Source: Streptomyces violaceus (GTDB taxonomy: Bacteria > Actinomycetota > Actinomycetes > Streptomycetales > Streptomycetaceae). From it: a DNA stretch of 5,625 bases. Shown one piece after another: positions 4,684 to 5,625 of the stretch. Under the pieces are notes generated by a model, which was not told the DNA's origin, made no database searches, and saw nothing but the letters and a program-made list of their open reading frames with translations. Both the position numbers and the translations under genes were made by a program. The DNA lies in contig KL569153.1 of assembly GCA_000715635.1 (NCBI GenBank), forward strand, positions 28,444 to 34,068, written 5' to 3'. Every line of letters begins with the position of its first letter. The stretch's first letter is position 1.

Positions 4684-5625
4684 GTGAAGGCGCTGGTCAA
4701 AGAGAAGGCGGAGCCCGGGCTGTGGCTCGCGGACGTCCCGGAGCCCGCCGTCGGGCCCGGCGACGTACTGATCAAGGTGCTGCGCACCGGTATCTGCGGC
4801 ACCGACCTGCACATCAGGGCCTGGGACGGCTGGGCGAGGCAGGCCATCAGCACCCCGCTCGTGCTCGGCCACGAGTTCGTCGGCGAGGTCGTCGAGACCG
4901 GGCGGGACGTCACCGACATCGGCATCGGTGACCGGGTGAGCGGCGAGGGCCATCTGGTGTGCGGCAAGTGCCGTAACTGCCAGGCGGGCCGCCGCCATCT
5001 GTGCCGGGCCACCGTGGGGCTGGGTGTGGGCCGGGCCGGGGCGTTCGCCGAGTACGTGACTCTGCCCGCCGCCAACGTCTGGGTGCACCGGGTGCCCGTC
5101 GACCTCGACGTGGCCGCGATCTTCGACCCGTTCGGCAACGCCGTGCACACCGCGCTGTCGTTCCCGCTCGTCGGCGAGGACGTCCTGATCACCGGCGCGG
5201 GTCCGATCGGTCTGATGGCCGCGGCCGTGGCCAGGCATGCCGGCGCCCGCAACGTCGTGATCACCGACGTCAGCGAGGAGCGGCTGGAGCTGGCCCGCAA
5301 GATCGGTGTGAGCCTCGCGCTCGATGTCTCCGGCGCCACCATCGCCGACGGGCAGCGCTCGCTCGGTCTGCGCGAGGGCTTCGACATCGGCCTGGAGATG
5401 TCCGGCCGCCCCGAGGCCATGCGCGACATGATCGCCAACATGACGCACGGCGGCCGGATCGCGATGCTCGGCCTGCCCGCCGAGGAGTTCCCCGTCGACT
5501 GGGCCCGGATCGTCACCTCGATGATCACCGTCAAGGGCATCTACGGCCGCGAGATGTTCGAGACCTGGTACGCGATGTCCGTGCTGCTCGAAGGCGGCCT
5601 CGACCTCTCGCCCGTGATCACCGGC
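4684..5625 (+). CDS. tdh: L-threonine 3-dehydrogenase (3'-truncated by window end)
   Basis: The gene encodes a zinc-dependent medium-chain dehydrogenase that oxidises L-threonine to 2-amino-3-ketobutyrate with NAD+, the first step of threonine conversion to glycine and acetyl-CoA with Kbl. It starts at GTG ([14 protein letters not shown]) and 314 residues are visible; the E. coli enzyme has 341, so about 27 are missing. The N-terminal catalytic domain has ICGTDLH with Cys38, GHEFVGEVV with His63 and Glu64, and SGEGH (86-90). The structural-zinc cysteines are 93, 96, 99 and 107. [13 protein letters not shown] (147-159) is typical of Tdh and separates it from other alcohol dehydrogenases. The Rossmann motif GAGPIG (171-176) and Asp195 in [16 protein letters not shown] indicate NAD preference. 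[13 protein letters not shown] and [13 protein letters not shown] are also characteristic. It lies 154 bases after the GAF gene with its own ribosome-binding site and probably its own promoter. kbl would be expected nearby but is outside the window. Confidence 0.95.
   Translation, partial: MKALVKEKAEPGLWLADVPEPAVGPGDVLIKVLRTGICGTDLHIRAWDGWARQAISTPLVLGHEFVGEVVETGRDVTDIGIGDRVSGEGHLVCGKCRNCQAGRRHLCRATVGLGVGRAGAFAEYVTLPAANVWVHRVPVDLDVAAIFDPFGNAVHTALSFPLVGEDVLITGAGPIGLMAAAVARHAGARNVVITDVSEERLELARKIGVSLALDVSGATIADGQRSLGLREGFDIGLEMSGRPEAMRDMIANMTHGGRIAMLGLPAEEFPVDWARIVTSMITVKGIYGREMFETWYAMSVLLEGGLDLSPVITG

Noticed and set aside
4557..5540. 327-residue antisense open frame opposite tdh
   Set aside because: The Ser/Thr/Arg/Pro-rich composition is typical of antisense shadows in high-GC genes. 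The + strand has unmistakable Tdh motifs over the same bases.
1..5625. tRNA, rRNA, CRISPR arrays or further mobile elements
   Set aside because: None was seen on either strand by eye; no repeat-spacer pattern and no integrase or transposase motifs are present.

Overview
The window looks like chromosomal DNA from a streptomycete or close relative. GC is very high, the coding frames are strongly GC-biased at third positions, and no TTA codon was seen by eye in any called gene. The gene set is a 'conservon' (cvn), a four-gene signalling operon known mainly from Streptomyces and related actinomycetes. All genes lie on the + strand. The first 16 bases are not biological: they match the end of the Tn5/Nextera mosaic-end adapter, so the window starts at an untrimmed read or contig end.

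Layout. Bases 17-410 are a leader with no convincing gene, although one frame stays open through it. A complete conservon follows: cvnA (membrane-anchored histidine-kinase-like ATPase, 411-2414), cvnB (roadblock/LC7 protein, 2483-2917), cvnC (DUF742 protein, 2920-3291) and cvnD (MglA/Ras-like small GTPase, 3269-3895). Next are a possible 11-codon mini-ORF (3925-3960) and a single-domain GAF protein (3957-4529), probably in the same transcription unit. A 154-base gap (4530-4683) holds abutting palindromes and a possible leader hairpin. It is followed by the start of tdh, L-threonine 3-dehydrogenase (4684 to the window end), which lacks only about the last 27 residues compared with the E. coli enzyme.

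How the genes work together. By family precedent, CvnA, CvnB, CvnC and CvnD form a membrane-associated complex resembling a eukaryotic G-protein module. A kinase-like sensor, a roadblock protein and a DUF742 protein control the nucleotide state or release of the GTPase. The GAF protein is a plausible extra sensor or partner. No response regulator is present. tdh has its own strong ribosome-binding site and a structured upstream region, and is more likely a metabolic neighbour (threonine to 2-amino-3-ketobutyrate, normally with kbl) than part of the signalling unit.

No wholly new system was found. The points most worth a second look are the adapter remnant, the mini-ORF overlapping the GAF start codon, the nearly absent sensor loop of CvnA with its conserved C-terminal tail motifs, and the palindromes and hairpin upstream of tdh.
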